Assembly (NCBI GenBank): GCA_009780765.1
Contig: WQZK01000056.1
Coordinates: forward strand, 1-9,140
Origin: Defluviitaleaceae bacterium
GTDB taxonomy: Bacteria > Bacillota > Clostridia > Lachnospirales > UBA5962
DNA: 9,140 nt
Reading direction: 5' to 3'
The notes beneath the pieces are model-generated. The model was not told the DNA's origin. It worked only from the letters and a program-made list of their open reading frames with translations, and made no database searches. A program made the position numbers and the translations under genes. This document shows positions 1 through 7,400 of the stretch, piece by piece (position 1 is the first letter of the stretch; each line of letters begins with the position of its first letter).

Positions 1-1593
1 TAGAGTAGCATGTGCTGCCTCAATAGTTGTATTTGGTAGTGACAGTATATAGCCCATAACAGCATTGTCAACTACTCTTGCAGTTGTTATTGTGCTACGA
101 TTTTCTGTATCACTTACACGCTCGTTAAGAACATAACTAATATCCATGCCATTAAAGTTTGCGTTACTAGTTATTACAGCGTAAATTGCTGTTTCGTCAA
201 ACGGATTACCATTAATAGATGTAATTGTAACTCTTTCAACACTTTCTGCTCTGTGCCAAATTCTGCCCATATGAGCTTCTCCTGCGTTAAATTCGATATT
301 TGTATCAATTACATACTCAATGCCCGAAACGTGCATTAGTGAAGCCGCTAGAGCGAAATTTTCAACAGAATAAGGCAATCCTTGCGAACTTGCTTCTAAC
401 TGCTCTAAAAGCTCTGCACCAGTTAAATAAATCACTGCAACTGTGTTTGGAAATGGCAAAACTCTTCTTAAATCTTGAATTGTTACATCACCAGTATATA
501 GGTAATCTCTAAGGTTTCCTGCATTCCATAGTGCAACCACATTATTAGCTTCTACATGTATTCTATTATTTCCTATTGCAACGTCATCTTCATCAAAAAA
601 TTCATTAATTTCACCTGAAACAGCAAACCAACGTAAGGCATCAGCCCAGAAGTTGCCAAGATTTGTTTCACCACTGCGATTTGCATCAGTTGAGCCATTA
701 AGCGTTATATTAGACCTACCAACACGTGCAAATGCACTATCAACCACAGCCTTAAATTCATTAACAGCCGCTAAAACTCCAACATGCGATTCAAAATCTT
801 CAAGATTTATATTTTGCCTTGTATATTCAAGAGTCTCGTTATCAATAATAATCGCACCAACTGTTACCCCATCCGACAAACTAGTTGAAGTATTTTCAAT
901 CATTATCGCACCATTTACATTTACAGCACTTGCATTAGAAAGTCCAATAATTAAATCGTTATCAGTCAAGGCTGATACTTGTACATTTGCTACATTTGCA
1001 GGATTCACAAATTGCAGCCCTGCTAAATTAGATTCTAGAATAATATTTGGTATAGCTTGGTTTATAAGTCCAAAAAAGCCTATACTAATGCCACTATTAG
1101 TTTCTATTTCTGTATTTTCAGTAAAGCTGTGGAAAAATTCGTTTTCTCCACTAATATTTGCAGATACTGCCCTAAATGCGGGATTCATCTCTAAAAGCTC
1201 TCCGAGAGGCCCAAATTCCACAGCATCTCCATGAAATGCCGTGCCAAGAGCACCAGTACCAAAAGCAAAATCATATGTACCTAAAGCAACAACATCATAA
1301 CCTGCTGCTATCATAAGCGTTATTATCGTGCTACCGCTGTTAAATGCCCCATATCTTGTTCCTTGCAGAAAATTACCAGTGTCTACAAGAATAACATCAG
1401 CACCTTTTGCTTCAAAATCTGCTCTAGCAGATGCTATTAACGGCAAAACATCAACATTTCCTCGGATATTTCCTGTATAAATAACTACGGTTTTTCCTTC
1501 GTAATCGCCTGTGGCAAAAACATTCATAGGTAGTAATGCCAAACAAAGACACAATGCCAAAACTACACTCACTATTTTATTTCTTTTTTTCAT
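1..1593 (-). CDS. Secreted UshA/5'-nucleotidase-like protein with degenerate metallophosphatase site (3' end cut by window edge)
   Basis: The frame is open from ATG at 1593 to the left edge: 531 codons without a stop, so the C-terminus is missing. Residues 1-27 form a Sec signal peptide (KKR start, hydrophobic core, likely cleavage after VFA). Residues 35-260 follow the calcineurin-like metallophosphatase order of UshA, but the metal motifs are changed: TND-x-HG reads TGNIRG (40-45), the GD motif reads DTGNFLQGT (71-79), GNHEFD reads GTYDFA (105-110), SHLG reads SNAS (219-222), and no GHxH follows. Residues 290-520 match the 5'-nucleotidase C-terminal domain: ETNLGNFWADALR (309-321), NAGNLR (357-362), GDVTIQDLRRVLPFPN (368-383), HVSGIEY (421-427). 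Active relatives hydrolyse extracellular nucleotides or UDP-sugars; this one probably binds but does not hydrolyse (inference). The ribosome site AGAAAGGG (1603-1610) lies 9 nt before ATG. It has its own promoter and a structured leader. Family confidence is high; the loss of activity is deduced from motifs only. Confidence 0.88.
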   Translation of the reverse strand, partial: MKKRNKIVSVVLALCLCLALLPMNVFATGDYEGKTVVIYTGNIRGNVDVLPLIASARADFEAKGADVILVDTGNFLQGTRYGAFNSGSTIITLMIAAGYDVVALGTYDFAFGTGALGTAFHGDAVEFGPLGELLEMNPAFRAVSANISGENEFFHSFTENTEIETNSGISIGFFGLINQAIPNIILESNLAGLQFVNPANVANVQVSALTDNDLIIGLSNASAVNVNGAIMIENTSTSLSDGVTVGAIIIDNETLEYTRQNINLEDFESHVGVLAAVNEFKAVVDSAFARVGRSNITLNGSTDANRSGETNLGNFWADALRWFAVSGEINEFFDEDDVAIGNNRIHVEANNVVALWNAGNLRDYLYTGDVTIQDLRRVLPFPNTVAVIYLTGAELLEQLEASSQGLPYSVENFALAASLMHVSGIEYVIDTNIEFNAGEAHMGRIWHRAESVERVTITSINGNPFDETAIYAVITSNANFNGMDISYVLNERVSDTENRSTITTARVVDNAVMGYILSLPNTTIEAAHATL

Positions 1594-1623
1594 TTTAACA
1601 TACCCTTTCTTTTTTAAAAAGCT

Positions 1624-1669
1624 AAAAAACGCCAAAAAGACTTGTGTTATTTTTACAACACAATTGGCG
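1624..1669 (-). terminator. Intrinsic terminator inside the leader of the UshA-like gene (candidate attenuator)
   Basis: On the minus strand CGCCAA (1664-1669) pairs with TTGGCG (1630-1635). The inner arms TTGTGTT (1657-1663) and AACACAA (1642-1648) pair around an 8-nt loop, with a 6-nt bulge GTCTTT on the 3' side. Six T follow directly (1624-1629). Only 13 nt separate the T-run from the ribosome site at 1603-1610, so there is no room for a promoter after it. Transcripts for the UshA-like gene must therefore read through it, which argues for regulated termination. It would also catch read-through from the upstream operon, which has no terminator of its own. Confidence 0.72.
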
Positions 1670-1743
1670 CCTTCATGACGTTTTTAATTTTTTATTATTA
1701 TACTTAATGTTTTATAATGCTATGTTGCACCTTCATGGTGCAA
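1668..1743 (-). promoter_or_regulatory. Tandem hairpins with identical AUGAA loops in the 5' leader
   Basis: Hairpin 1 (1725-1743) is TTGCACC-ATGAA-GGTGCAA, a perfect 7-bp stem. Hairpin 2 (1668-1680) is CGTC-ATGAA-GGCG, a 4-bp stem with one G-U pair. Both have the same five-base loop closed by a C-G pair, and they are 44 nt apart. The 3' arm of hairpin 2 shares bases 1668-1669 with the foot of the terminator at 1624-1669, so the two structures compete for those bases. Two like-looped hairpins before an expression platform recall the layout of the guanidine-II riboswitch, but the loops are not its ACGR tetraloops. I recognise no known riboswitch class here. The ligand or protein that would act on it is unknown. 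Confidence 0.5.
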
Positions 1744-1754
1744 TTTACTAAATA

Positions 1755-1784
1755 AGTTTAACATAAAACAAGCCTTACTGTCAA
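1755..1784 (-). promoter_or_regulatory. Sigma-A type promoter for the UshA-like gene
   Basis: Minus strand TTGACA (1779-1784) is a perfect -35 box, followed after 18 bp by TAAACT (1755-1760) as -10 box. The -35 box contains the TGA stop codon of the DUF3842 gene (1781-1783). Transcription would begin near 1748, just before hairpin 1 (1725-1743), giving a leader of about 155 nt. The -10 box is only a moderate match. Confidence 0.6.
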
Positions 1785-2179
1785 CCCTTTAATCTTTCAA
1801 TAATTTCATTTATGTAACTCTGAATTGTTGCCGCTTGCACACCTACAACCATAATATTGCACTTCTCCATAGGTATTAATATTTTAAGAGCCTTACTTGA
1901 AGAAACAGCCTGTGCCATTTGCAAACTTATTTCGCCGTGCATTGCATTGGCAGAAATTATGCCCATAACCCCAATAATGTAGTCCGCCTTTGCTGCGTTA
2001 TAAACAACGGCATTTTCGCCGGTTGCTGCCATTTGTGCCCCAGCTTTTAACATGGCTGATGTGGCTATAGAATTTGTTCCCACTGCCGTAATAATCGCAT
2101 CTTCAATGCTATTTCTTATCTGTTCTATAATGGCTTTGCCAATTCCTCCACCCATGCCATCTATAACTAAAACATCCAT
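1781..2179 (-). CDS. DUF3842 family protein
   Basis: This 132-residue protein has the full length of the DUF3842 family, small cytoplasmic proteins of unknown function found mainly in Firmicutes. The N-terminus is a beta strand followed by a glycine-rich turn, VIDGMGGGIGKA (5-16), which looks like a Rossmann-type nucleotide-binding loop; that reading is inference. The conserved family blocks VGTNSIATSAMLKAGA (33-48) and TGENAVVYNA (53-62) are present, as are a MGIISANAMHGEIS block and a CNIMVVGV block near the C-terminus. The start is supported by TTTGGAG 8 nt before ATG. It is the third gene of the operon, 18 nt after the TrhA gene. No signal peptide or membrane helix is visible. The last codon overlaps the -35 box of the next promoter. 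Its link to the membrane proteins upstream is positional only. Confidence 0.88.
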   Translation of the reverse strand: MDVLVIDGMGGGIGKAIIEQIRNSIEDAIITAVGTNSIATSAMLKAGAQMAATGENAVVYNAAKADYIIGVMGIISANAMHGEISLQMAQAVSSSKALKILIPMEKCNIMVVGVQAATIQSYINEIIERLKG

Positions 2180-2197
2180 TTTAATCGCTCCAAACTA

Positions 2198-2845
2198 TTA
2201 TAAAAATAATAATATTCCCAAGAAATGGCACACCGCACCAAGGCTTACAAATAAATGCCACACCATATGGAAAAACCGTTTTTCTTTTTTAGAGTAAAAA
2301 TATGCACCTACCGAGTAAAACACTCCTCCACCAAGAATAAGTAACTGCAAACCCAAACTTGCATTGCGAATAAACATTGGTGCAACAAATACTATAGACC
2401 AGCCCATTACAAGATAAATTGTAAGTGATACTTTCGGAATTCTTCTTTTCACTATAGACTTATACAACACTCCAAATATAACCATTATCCACTGTAAAAG
2501 TGCAACAATAACTCCCATCCAACCACCAATTACTGATAATGCTATAGGTGTATACGTTCCTGCTATAGCAACGTAGATAAAACAATGGTCTAAAATTTGC
2601 ATAACTCGCTTATGCCTAGTATCAACTGTCATACTGTGATATATTGCAGAAGATAAAAACATAAGAAAGATTGAACACATAAATATAGTTGTAGTTGTTG
2701 CCCCTAAGCTTCCATGCCTTAAATAAGCTCTAATTGCTGTTGGTGCTATACCTCCTAATACTATAAGTGCCATAACACCATGAGTTACAGAGTTGCCTAT
2801 TTCTTCTCCTAACGTGTATTGCCTAACCTTTTTAATAATACTCAT
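2198..2845 (-). CDS. trhA: TrhA/hemolysin III family membrane protein (PAQR superfamily)
   Basis: The 215-residue product has the family's usual length and about seven membrane helices. The family pattern is complete: EEIGNSVTHG (14-23), SAIYH (66-70), LDHCFIYVAIAGTYTPI (85-101) and HMVWHLFVSLGAVCH (193-207). In PAQR proteins the SxxxH, Asp and HxxxH residues form a metal site within the membrane; S66, H70, D86, H193 and H197 are all present here. Relatives were named for haemolytic activity in an early study, but the present view for bacterial members is a role in membrane energetics or lipid composition. An AGGGTGA ribosome site lies about 8 nt before the ATG. The gene sits 24 nt after the phospholipase D-like gene and 18 nt before DUF3842, so it is probably co-transcribed with both. 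The family call is secure; the exact activity is unknown. Confidence 0.92.
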   Translation of the reverse strand: MSIIKKVRQYTLGEEIGNSVTHGVMALIVLGGIAPTAIRAYLRHGSLGATTTTIFMCSIFLMFLSSAIYHSMTVDTRHKRVMQILDHCFIYVAIAGTYTPIALSVIGGWMGVIVALLQWIMVIFGVLYKSIVKRRIPKVSLTIYLVMGWSIVFVAPMFIRNASLGLQLLILGGGVFYSVGAYFYSKKEKRFFHMVWHLFVSLGAVCHFLGILLFL

Positions 2846-2869
2846 TTGTTTTCACCCTGCTTTCAAATA

Positions 2870-4267
2870 TTAAAACATAAACCTAAAGCCTCTTAATAAA
2901 TGCCCCGCTGATGTATATAAAATCCTCTTTCCTAAAGATACAGGTGCCGCTTCTACCTCGCTATTAATCTCATACCTATTATCATGCCCTACTCTTAGGC
3001 TTTGTGCAATTTGGGCTTCAATTGCTTCAAGCACTATATCATGAAATTCCTCACTATCAATTATAAGCATAGATTCTGTATCAGAACGAATACTTCTTTC
3101 GTTTAAATTAAATGAGCCTATAGCTGTGAGCCTACCGTCAAACAAATATGTTTTTGAATGTAATGACGCTTCTATAGACTGAAATTCGTAAATAGTAATG
3201 CCCGTATCCAATATATTTCTTCTATTAACATAATAAGCTGAGAATGCTGGAAGATTAGGGGTAGATGCAAGCGAATTAGTTGATAATGTAACATCTCTGC
3301 CTCTAATAGTTTCGTAAAAAAAGTTTAAGTTTCTATTTGTTAAAACAATATAAGGCGACTGTGCTACTATAACATCACTATTTCTTGCTATCATCATTAA
3401 ATTATATGCAACAACACTTTCTTTTTTTGCGGTATCAATAGGGTTTGTTATTAATGTTATTCTATTAGTTCGAGTTGTATTGGCGTAGTAATCGAAATTA
3501 TATAAGGAAATAGGGTTTGTTCTATACTTCATATATAAATTAATATAATAATTTTTCTGCTCTGCTATATTTCTACTTACTCTTCTGTTTAAAAATACAC
3601 GTTCAGAAGTAACTTTACTATTAAAGTAATAAGTAACTTCCACTATGCTTCCATTAATATCTGGGTTAGTATTGTAAACTAACACTTCTCTGTCTAGAGA
3701 TAGTCTTCCAACAAACCCTTCAGGTTCATAATACTTATCACCCATGTTTCTGCCGCCTAAAATCATTAGATTATCATCCACTATCATATATTTATCATGA
3801 AGAGCGGCATTTATAAATTGTGGCCTAAAAAATTCAAATCTATTAAACCTATAAACAACAATATTATCATGCCCTGATAATACATTCATATATCTTGAGG
3901 GAACTGCACCACCTATAGCATTAACAATAATTGTTATATCTACACCCCTATCAGCCGCAGATAAAAGTGCTCCTACAATTATATCACTGGTTTCTCCTTC
4001 GTGAATAGCAAACGAAGCAATCAAAATCCGCTCTTTTGCCTTTGATATTAAGTTTACTCTATGCAAAAAAGAGTCCCACGGGTCTTCTAACAGCATAACT
4101 CGCTCTGTGCTTTCATGTTGACTGTAGAAATTCTCTATAGAAAATGCTATTCTGGTTTTTTCACTTACATATACATCGCCTGTATAAGGCGAAAGAACAA
4201 TTAAAGCATACTTAACAAAACACAAGGCAAAAATTAACATACCAGTTTTAATATAACGAGATTTCAA
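2870..4267 (-). CDS. Membrane-anchored phospholipase D/cardiolipin synthase-like protein
   Basis: Starting at TTG (4265-4267) the protein has 465 residues. One hydrophobic helix (about 8-26) anchors it, with the rest likely outside the cell. Two PLD repeats follow, both with complete HxKx4D motifs: H157, K159, D164 with GGRN at 171-174, and H370, K372, D377 with GSFN at 384-387 and a following ERS...E. Enzymes of this superfamily form a phospho-histidine intermediate. The GGRN form of the first motif and the overall size recall ClsC/YmdC-type cardiolipin synthases more than Cls with its two N-terminal helices. Phosphatidyl transfer between membrane phospholipids is the likely reaction; another phosphodiester substrate cannot be excluded. 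It is the first gene of the operon, 24 nt before the TrhA gene, under a strong promoter at 4335-4363. A GTG at 4276 is in frame, but overlaps the ribosome site and is unlikely to be the start. Confidence 0.88.
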   Translation of the reverse strand: MKSRYIKTGMLIFALCFVKYALIVLSPYTGDVYVSEKTRIAFSIENFYSQHESTERVMLLEDPWDSFLHRVNLISKAKERILIASFAIHEGETSDIIVGALLSAADRGVDITIIVNAIGGAVPSRYMNVLSGHDNIVVYRFNRFEFFRPQFINAALHDKYMIVDDNLMILGGRNMGDKYYEPEGFVGRLSLDREVLVYNTNPDINGSIVEVTYYFNSKVTSERVFLNRRVSRNIAEQKNYYINLYMKYRTNPISLYNFDYYANTTRTNRITLITNPIDTAKKESVVAYNLMMIARNSDVIVAQSPYIVLTNRNLNFFYETIRGRDVTLSTNSLASTPNLPAFSAYYVNRRNILDTGITIYEFQSIEASLHSKTYLFDGRLTAIGSFNLNERSIRSDTESMLIIDSEEFHDIVLEAIEAQIAQSLRVGHDNRYEINSEVEAAPVSLGKRILYTSAGHLLRGFRFMF

Positions 4268-4275
4268 ATTAACCA

Positions 4276-4283
4276 CTCCTTTT
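4276..4283 (-). promoter_or_regulatory. Ribosome binding site that fixes the TTG start of the PLD-like gene
   Basis: The minus strand reads AAAAGGAG, a strong Shine-Dalgarno sequence. It lies 8 nt before TTG at 4265-4267, the ideal distance. The in-frame GTG at 4274-4276 begins on the last G of this site, so it cannot be used with it, and no ATG lies between them. Confidence 0.8.
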
Positions 4284-4334
4284 ATGTATCATAAAGTAGT
4301 ATGCTCATATGTTAAAAATAATTCGTTTAAATTT

Positions 4335-4363
4335 ATTATATCAGTTAATTACTTAGCAGTCAA
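4335..4363 (-). promoter_or_regulatory. Strong sigma-A promoter of the PLD-TrhA-DUF3842 operon
   Basis: Minus strand TTGACT (4358-4363), a 17-bp spacer, and a perfect TATAAT (4335-4340). Only one of the twelve consensus bases differs. Transcription should start near 4328, giving an untranslated leader of about 60 nt before TTG at 4267. The promoter lies between the terminator of the macroglobulin gene and the operon, so the operon is an independent unit. Confidence 0.85.
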
Positions 4364-4386
4364 ATACTGCACTTTTAATAATCAAT

Positions 4387-4421
4387 AAAGGCTACATTTC
4401 CATTTAAAAAATGTAGCCTTT
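4387..4421 (-). terminator. Intrinsic terminator of the macroglobulin-like gene
   Basis: A 13-bp perfect inverted repeat, AAAGGCTACATTT (4387-4399) and its complement (4409-4421), encloses a 9-nt loop. It begins 9 nt after the stop codon at 4431. On the minus strand the stem ends in TTT and runs into T-rich DNA (ATTGATTATT). The A/T ends make it plausible on the plus strand too, but no plus-strand gene reaches it. Confidence 0.85.
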
Positions 4422-4430
4422 AAATCATTC

Positions 4431-7400
4431 TTACGGCATTATTCTTATTATCGTGCTTTCTCCCACAGATATATACTCTCTTGCACCTATACTTTGCACA
4501 AATGTACCTTCAGCCATAAATTCGCCAGGATTTACTACACGAGCATAGTAGAAGTATGTGTGTACACGCTCAACCCTTCCGTTAAAATCGAAAAAGGTAA
4601 TGCGTTGCCCTTCAGTTATGGCATGTGCCCACCAGCCTGCTACGCTGTTTCTATCCCCAAATCTCGAAGAATTTGGTACATGTACAAGCCCTGCTGGCAA
4701 AAAGTCTGTTATTATATAAGAGCCGCTTAAGTCTGTTCTAGAATAATCAATTGTAATTTGCACCCGCACCAAATCTCCCTGCTCAAAGGTATTAGTGCTT
4801 ATATCTGTGCCTGCTTTAAAAAATTCTCGGCGTATTATTATATCATTTTCAACCATTTCTACATCTTCAAGCGGAGTACGAATAATAGACACTGCACCTA
4901 CTTCGCCAGTTATGGCTATTAAGTTAAACTCATGCATACTTTGAGCAGGAATACGCAAAGTAAATTGCCCCCCATGCTCGAGATTCCTTGTTACTGTTTC
5001 GCCAAAAAGCGTATACGTTATGCTTGCTGTGGCATTTACGTGGTTTTCAATCTCATGCGAAATAAATGCCAAACGTTCAATGCTCATAACCAAAATATCA
5101 TTACGATTTGAAGCATCAAAACGGTGCCTTACAGCATAATTATGAAGCCCTAAACTTTCAGGCATAGAAAGCCTAGCCGAAAGAAGTGCTACAACAGAAG
5201 TTACTTCCAAAATTTCTGCACGGTTTGCACCTACATTTACGCGATATAACGGTGCAATGCTTTGTATATGCTGTGCAATTCGGCTGGTATAAATCTGTTG
5301 TGCCGTATGAGTTTCGCCAATTGCAGCAAAACCAAGTGCGATATAAGCCATGTTTCTTACAGATAAATCCGTAAGCATGGCATACCTTTCTAATTCAAGT
5401 AGTACTGGCTCACGAAGCGTAGCAAGACCGTATAATGCAAGAATTCTATTATCAGTAGTTGATGTATTAAAAATATCCCACAAATATCTTGTTAATGTAA
5501 CCAAGTTAACATCATCCATAATAAATGGCAATAACATTACTGTTGTTTGAAGGTCTGCCTCCGCATATGGCAAAATGGCTATTCCCCCACTCTCTGTTTG
5601 ATATTCTAAAACATCAAAGCTACCTAGGCTTCCAAACATACGAGTTTCAGGAAAGTGAGTTTCTATAAGTTTAGTAGCCTCTCGCCTTGCTATAAACCCT
5701 TCAATTCTTGCACCACTACTCCATGATACGTTACGTATTGTAAACAAGTCGCTTAAAAATTGTCCCCGCCCACGGTCGGTAAACGTAATATTTGTAAGTC
5801 CCGTAGGATTTATGTCAAACACAGTGTCTGTTGTAACTTCATAAAAAACTGCCGTTTCCACTTGGCGATGAGAGTTTACAACAGTATATGGATGCCTCAT
5901 AGCATCGCTATAGCCCGCTACAGTTGCACGAATGATAATTGCACCAGCCCCTTCGGCAGTTTTTTCCCAAAGAGGAATATTTGTGCGTGCAAACGATACT
6001 CCTGTTGCCCTGCGAACATCATTCGGCTCATCTTCACGCCAAACTTCAAACGTTACTTGTTCACCACCATAAAGATTTGTTCCATACACATTCACTCCAA
6101 TATATGGCCTATCGCCAACAAGAAATGTGCTGTTAAGAGTGTAATGTAAAAACATTGGTTGTGTAACACGCACATTTTGAACGGTGTTGCCTGCATACAA
6201 ATCATTGCTTATAGCAGATGCAGTCGCACGCCAAGAGGTTATATTGTCAGGCATTCTAAACGTAAATGTTACCTCACCTTGGTTATTGGTACGTAAACTC
6301 TTAAAAATAGCGGTATCTTCAAACATTTCACGTATGCGAGTATCTCCGTCATCAGATGCACTTTCTGCCATAGCTGCTGGAGCAGCAGTCGCAGTGGTTT
6401 CCATAGCCATATCACTAAATGCTTCTTCTTCCGCATCTATACCATCACTAACAAACGTTCTATGCGTTGCTAAACTAAATCTTAAGTTGTCGTTTACATT
6501 CCTGTAGAGCATTTCAAGCGTATCAACAGCATAATCCATCAATGCAAAAAGAGCTTCGTCTACTAAGCTAATATTAACATTTGCAGGCTTAGGATTACCG
6601 TACTTGTCTGTAGTTGTTATGGTAAATGTCGCCATATCTCCAGGCTTATAGCTTTCAGAGCATGTAGTAATGTTAATCTCAAGAACTCTGCTTTCGGTAT
6701 TAAATCGAATTCTCTGCGACATTTGCCACCCACTATGATATGTGTGTCCATTAAAATGGAATGCAAACACTTGTGCGTTTGGCACATGTTGCTCACCAAA
6801 TGTAAATGAAAGCGGATTTTTGCCAATATGGTAACTTAAAATGCCGTTTTGCACCACTACAAACAAGAAATTGCCTTGTGTTACAGGTTCTGAACCACGC
6901 ATAATTGTTAGTTCTACTTCATCACCTATATCATAACCGTTGCTATTTACTCCATCTAAAAATAGGCGGTCGTCATTAGCATTTTGGAAAAAATCAGTAA
7001 AATCACGCCCAATAAATACAGTGTGCATTATTGTTCGGCCATTTCCATCTGTCGTAGTTAATCGTGCAATATAACTTGAATTTTCACGGTTTGGCACCTG
7101 AAAATCTCTTTCAGCCAATCCGTATGAGTTTGTTGTAATTTCAAATTGCTCTACCGAACGCTCACGCCTTTCATGGCGATACCACGGCACTACTTGCCTT
7201 GTAACATGGTTATAACGCTCCCCATCACGCACACGTTCCCAGTAAACTTCAACGATTTCGACAGATATTCTTTGCCCTACCGTTGGGTCTTCTAAAAAAT
7301 CTCCCCAATTGCTTGCTGTTCCGTTGTTTATGCGGTCTAGAGTAATATTATTAACACTTACTGTAAGGCTCGCATCGCCTCCAGTGCGTGTTGCCCTTGG

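Noticed and set aside
653..1234. A 193-codon open frame on the plus strand
   Set aside because: It is antisense to the well-supported UshA-like gene, has no ribosome site and no recognisable domain; the open frame is a by-product of that gene's codon use.
1697..1702. A perfect TATAAT on the minus strand within the leader
   Set aside because: No acceptable -35 box lies 16-18 bp upstream (the sequence there is about ACATAG), and the DNA is generally AT-rich. A weak extra start cannot be excluded.
4284..4312. A short minus-strand frame MSILLYDT-stop in the leader of the PLD-like gene
   Set aside because: It has no ribosome site and no terminator or repeat is linked to it; it is the kind of frame expected by chance.
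5541..5573. LPYAEADLQTT as the thioester site, because it resembles PYGC-x-EQTT
   Set aside because: It follows a Q-x-x-x-GG segment typical of the repeat further inside the TED, and ARIEGFIAR upstream fits the thioester position better. Either way Cys is absent.
5760..6507. Plus-strand open frames at 5760-6149, 5939-6136 and 6184-6507
   Set aside because: All are antisense to the A2M-like gene, overlap each other, and show no protein-like motifs.
6617..6826. A 69-codon minus-strand frame inside the macroglobulin gene
   Set aside because: It lies in another frame of a gene whose domains run continuously through this stretch.
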